The position numbers and the translations under genes were made by a program. DNA of 64,000 bases, taken from Rhodohalobacter barkolensis. GTDB taxonomy: Bacteria > Bacteroidota > Rhodothermia > Balneolales > Balneolaceae. Numbering within the stretch: position 1 is the stretch's first letter; the number at the start of each line of letters is the position of its first letter. Of the stretch, positions 63,228 to 64,000 are shown one piece after another. Under the pieces are notes generated by a model. That model had not been told where the DNA came from. It made no database searches and saw only the letters and a program-made list of their open reading frames with translations. The stretch is taken from NCBI RefSeq assembly GCF_002834295.1, contig NZ_PISP01000001.1:186001-250000 (forward strand), given 5' to 3'.

Positions 63228-64000
63228 TTACTGAGCCCAATCGGGGATGATGCCAATTTCTATGCCAAATACATATGAGAATAAAGTGTAGCAGGCAATA
63301 CTTAGAATGACAGATACAATGATGTTAAGCCAGATCCCTGCTTTCGCCATTTGAGGAATGGATACTTTTCCGCTCCCATATATAATGGCATTTGGGGGTG
63401 TGGCTACCGGCAACATAAATGCACAACTGGCAGCTATGGCTGCAGGAATTACGAAGAGCATTGGATTCTGTCCTATTCCAATTGCAGAAGATGCTAGAAT
63501 TGGAAGAAAAGCAGCTGCGGTAGCTGTATTACTGGTAATCTCTGTGAGGAATACCACAATCATAATTACAACAAAGAGAAGGAAGATAATAGAAAGTGCA
63601 TCCAGCCCGCTTACGCCCTGACCAATCCATGCCGCTAAGCCGGTTGAACTGATAGCAGAGGCTAAACTCAAGCCCCCTCCAAAGAGAATGAGAATACCCC
63701 ACGGCAAATCCCGTAAATTACTCCATTGCAGTAAATTTCCACCCGAATTTTTACCATTAGGAATCAAAAACAGTACAACCCCTGCAGTAACTGCAATGCC
63801 GGCATCCGACAGTCCCGGAATTAATTCTGAAATGAGTGGACGGAATATCCATAGAAAGGCAGTAGTCGTAAAAATAATGGCTACCCGAAATTCAGGTTTG
63901 GAAATGTTCCCAAGTGCTTCAAGCTGATTCAGAATGATCGACTTACCGCCCGGCAGTTCTTTCATTTTAATAGGGAAGATGAACCGACTTAACAGGATAT
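63228..64000 (-). CDS. DASS/SLC13-type anion transporter, C-terminal part only
   Basis: The frame is open to the right edge of the window, so the N-terminal half is missing; an internal Met at 63965 is not the true start, because the residues before it (ILSRFIFPIK) fit the family. Several helices are seen, with VFLTEITSNTATAAAFLPI and SCAFMLPVATPPNAIIYGSG, which are the typical sodium- and substrate-binding motifs of DASS carriers of dicarboxylates or sulfate. It is transcribed with the DUF5916 gene, 6 nt apart. Confidence 0.92.
   Translation of the reverse strand, partial: ILLSRFIFPIKMKELPGGKSIILNQLEALGNISKPEFRVAIIFTTTAFLWIFRPLISELIPGLSDAGIAVTAGVVLFLIPNGKNSGGNLLQWSNLRDLPWGILILFGGGLSLASAISSTGLAAWIGQGVSGLDALSIIFLLFVVIMIVVFLTEITSNTATAAAFLPILASSAIGIGQNPMLFVIPAAIAASCAFMLPVATPPNAIIYGSGKVSIPQMAKAGIWLNIIVSVILSIACYTLFSYVFGIEIGIIPDWAQ

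Overview
The window looks like a chromosomal segment of a member of the Bacteroidota/Rhodothermota/Balneolota assemblage, most likely a Balneolota-type marine or halophilic heterotroph. This is an inference from gene content: a SusC/SusD pair with an ECF sigma factor and FecR-type anti-sigma, a glucosamine-6-phosphate deaminase fused to a PIG-L deacetylase, DUF5916 and DinB proteins, weak Shine-Dalgarno sequences at many starts, and REP-like intergenic repeats. No phage, integrase or transposase gene is present.

Layout. (1) 1-8.1 kb: a beta-galactan/galactose operon on the + strand: GH2 (5'-truncated by the window), GH53 endo-galactanase, aldose-1-epimerase-like protein, SSS sodium/sugar symporter, galK, galT. 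It runs from extracellular chain cleavage to UDP-galactose. (2) 8.4-11.9 kb: a PAS-PAS NarL-type histidine kinase with its LuxR-type response regulator, an Hsp20 chaperone with a strong terminator, and a DoxX-like protein. (3) 11.9-15.6 kb: a five-unit tandem array of a ~295-bp structured repeat, a thioredoxin-fold lipoprotein gene, and a dispersed mosaic copy of the same repeat on its other side. (4) 15.7-26.0 kb: mixed metabolic and hypothetical genes (alpha/beta hydrolase, lipoate-protein ligase, a 618-aa unknown membrane protein, serine-hydrolase lipoprotein, ferric-reductase-like flavocytochrome, DinB, HemG-like flavodoxin). (5) 26.3-45.4 kb: an ion- and stress-related cluster: P-type cation ATPase, Ca/Na antiporter, a Met/Gln-rich secreted protein with a barrel-like partner, DUF2267, dodecin, small membrane proteins, a 2901-residue cyclic beta-1,2-glucan synthase, an orphan CheB-like protein and a double-domain universal stress protein. 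It ends at a bidirectional terminator shared with tRNA-Leu(CAG). (6) 45.9-64 kb: a polysaccharide/amino-sugar locus: sugar porter, NagB-PIG-L fusion, ECF sigma, FecR, SusC, SusD, secreted PIG-L deacetylase, ROK kinase and a large secreted protein resembling exo-rhamnogalacturonan lyases, then a DUF5916 barrel and a DASS-type transporter on the minus strand (cut by the window end).

The most unusual observation is on the minus strand at 30147-30240. It is a well-formed TPP riboswitch aptamer followed by its own intrinsic terminator, but it points into the 3' end of a convergent antiporter gene, with no thiamine gene downstream. Next come the structured tandem repeat array and its recombinant copy bracketing one gene, and the CheB-like protein whose catalytic serine is replaced by cysteine and whose receiver domain has lost its phospho-acceptor. 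Functional calls rest on motifs read by eye; no database search was possible.
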